From the NCBI GenBank assembly GCA_014529385.2, contig CM043948.1, positions 21,017,951 to 21,081,950 of the forward strand: a stretch of 64,000 bases of DNA, read 5' to 3'. The notes below the pieces were generated by a model that saw only the letters and a list, made by a program, of their open reading frames with translations, ran no database searches and was not told where the DNA came from. Both the position numbers and the translations under genes were made by a program. Each line of letters begins with the position of its first letter. Position 1 is the stretch's first letter. Origin of the DNA: Adiantum capillus-veneris (taxonomy: Eukaryota; Streptophyta; Polypodiopsida; Polypodiales; Pteridaceae). Shown here piece after piece: positions 63,801-64,000 of this stretch.

Positions 63801-64000
63801 CCTTTCATAGGTTGACTAATCCGGTTAACTCCTAGGTTGGTCGCTTGAACCAATCCTCCATATCCTGTTTACTAGTTGCTGGCTTGACATTAATTCAAAC
63901 AGTTCAAAATGTGGCTTCATCAGGAAGGATTTATTTATACTTTTCTACCTTTTCAAAGAAGAGTTTAAGGCAGCCCAGTGGGTTACTGGAGATCTCCATT
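63801..64000. other. No clear feature at the right edge
   Basis: Possible upstream exon pieces of the minus-strand ORF are readable (EDWFKRP) but broken by stops. Confidence 0.3.

Overview
This 64-kb window looks like repeat-dominated nuclear DNA of a land plant with a large genome. Nearly every recognisable coding segment belongs to a plant-type transposable element (CACTA/En-Spm, Ty1/copia, Ty3 of the dual-RNase-H type, L1-like LINEs, Helitron, gag-only LTR elements). GT-AG introns interrupt the transposase genes, and there is a relic of a plant-specific HIPP metallochaperone gene. Very long GA/CT, CA/GT and TA arrays plus C/G homopolymers sit between and inside the elements. I cannot name the species; a fern-like genome would fit, but that is a guess. 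I see no intact host gene, rRNA or functional tRNA.

Layout. 1-1507: an L1-like LINE on the minus strand (ORF1 with one frameshift, then the start of the ORF2 endonuclease running off the left edge). 1508-3877: microsatellite modules and a dispersed repeat. 3878-9080: a gag-only LTR element on minus, truncated on its right by a Helitron fragment (9081 to about 10100) that itself holds a short LINE tail with a 15-bp target duplication. 10826-20847: a coiled-coil gene on minus, split by a complete CACTA transposon (11456-20820; TIRs CACTACAAGAGG, 3-bp duplication AGA). That transposon carries a TNP2-type transposase, a Transposase_24-type second gene, a 1188-bp tandem duplication and a captured fragment of a host HIPP gene.

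22897-31425: a three-level nest. A minus-strand LINE ORF1 is split by a second gag-only LTR element (23448-31130), which contains a solo LTR (26183-26879) with perfect AAACC flanks. 32679-34025: a second Helitron fragment joined to the same dispersed repeat seen at 3640. 35716-36171: a solo LTR. 36844-41795: a nearly complete Ty1/copia element with 192-bp LTRs, disabled by four in-frame stops and two frameshifts. 43257-54483: a Ty3-type element with LTRs of about 2.7 kb packed with microsatellites. It has an extra upstream ORF, gag, protease, two RNase H domains and integrase, but the front half of its reverse transcriptase is deleted. 54520-54940: two LINE tails. 56598-57140: an LTR with an initiator-Met primer site. 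57960-58335: a G-rich minisatellite.

58590-63230 carries two same-strand copies of a multi-exon transposase-like gene that I cannot place in a named plant superfamily; it is the least explained coding material here. The other notable signals are a codon-phased conserved peptide shared by the first gag-only element's LTRs and the Ty3 leader, and LINE tails that end in simple repeats.
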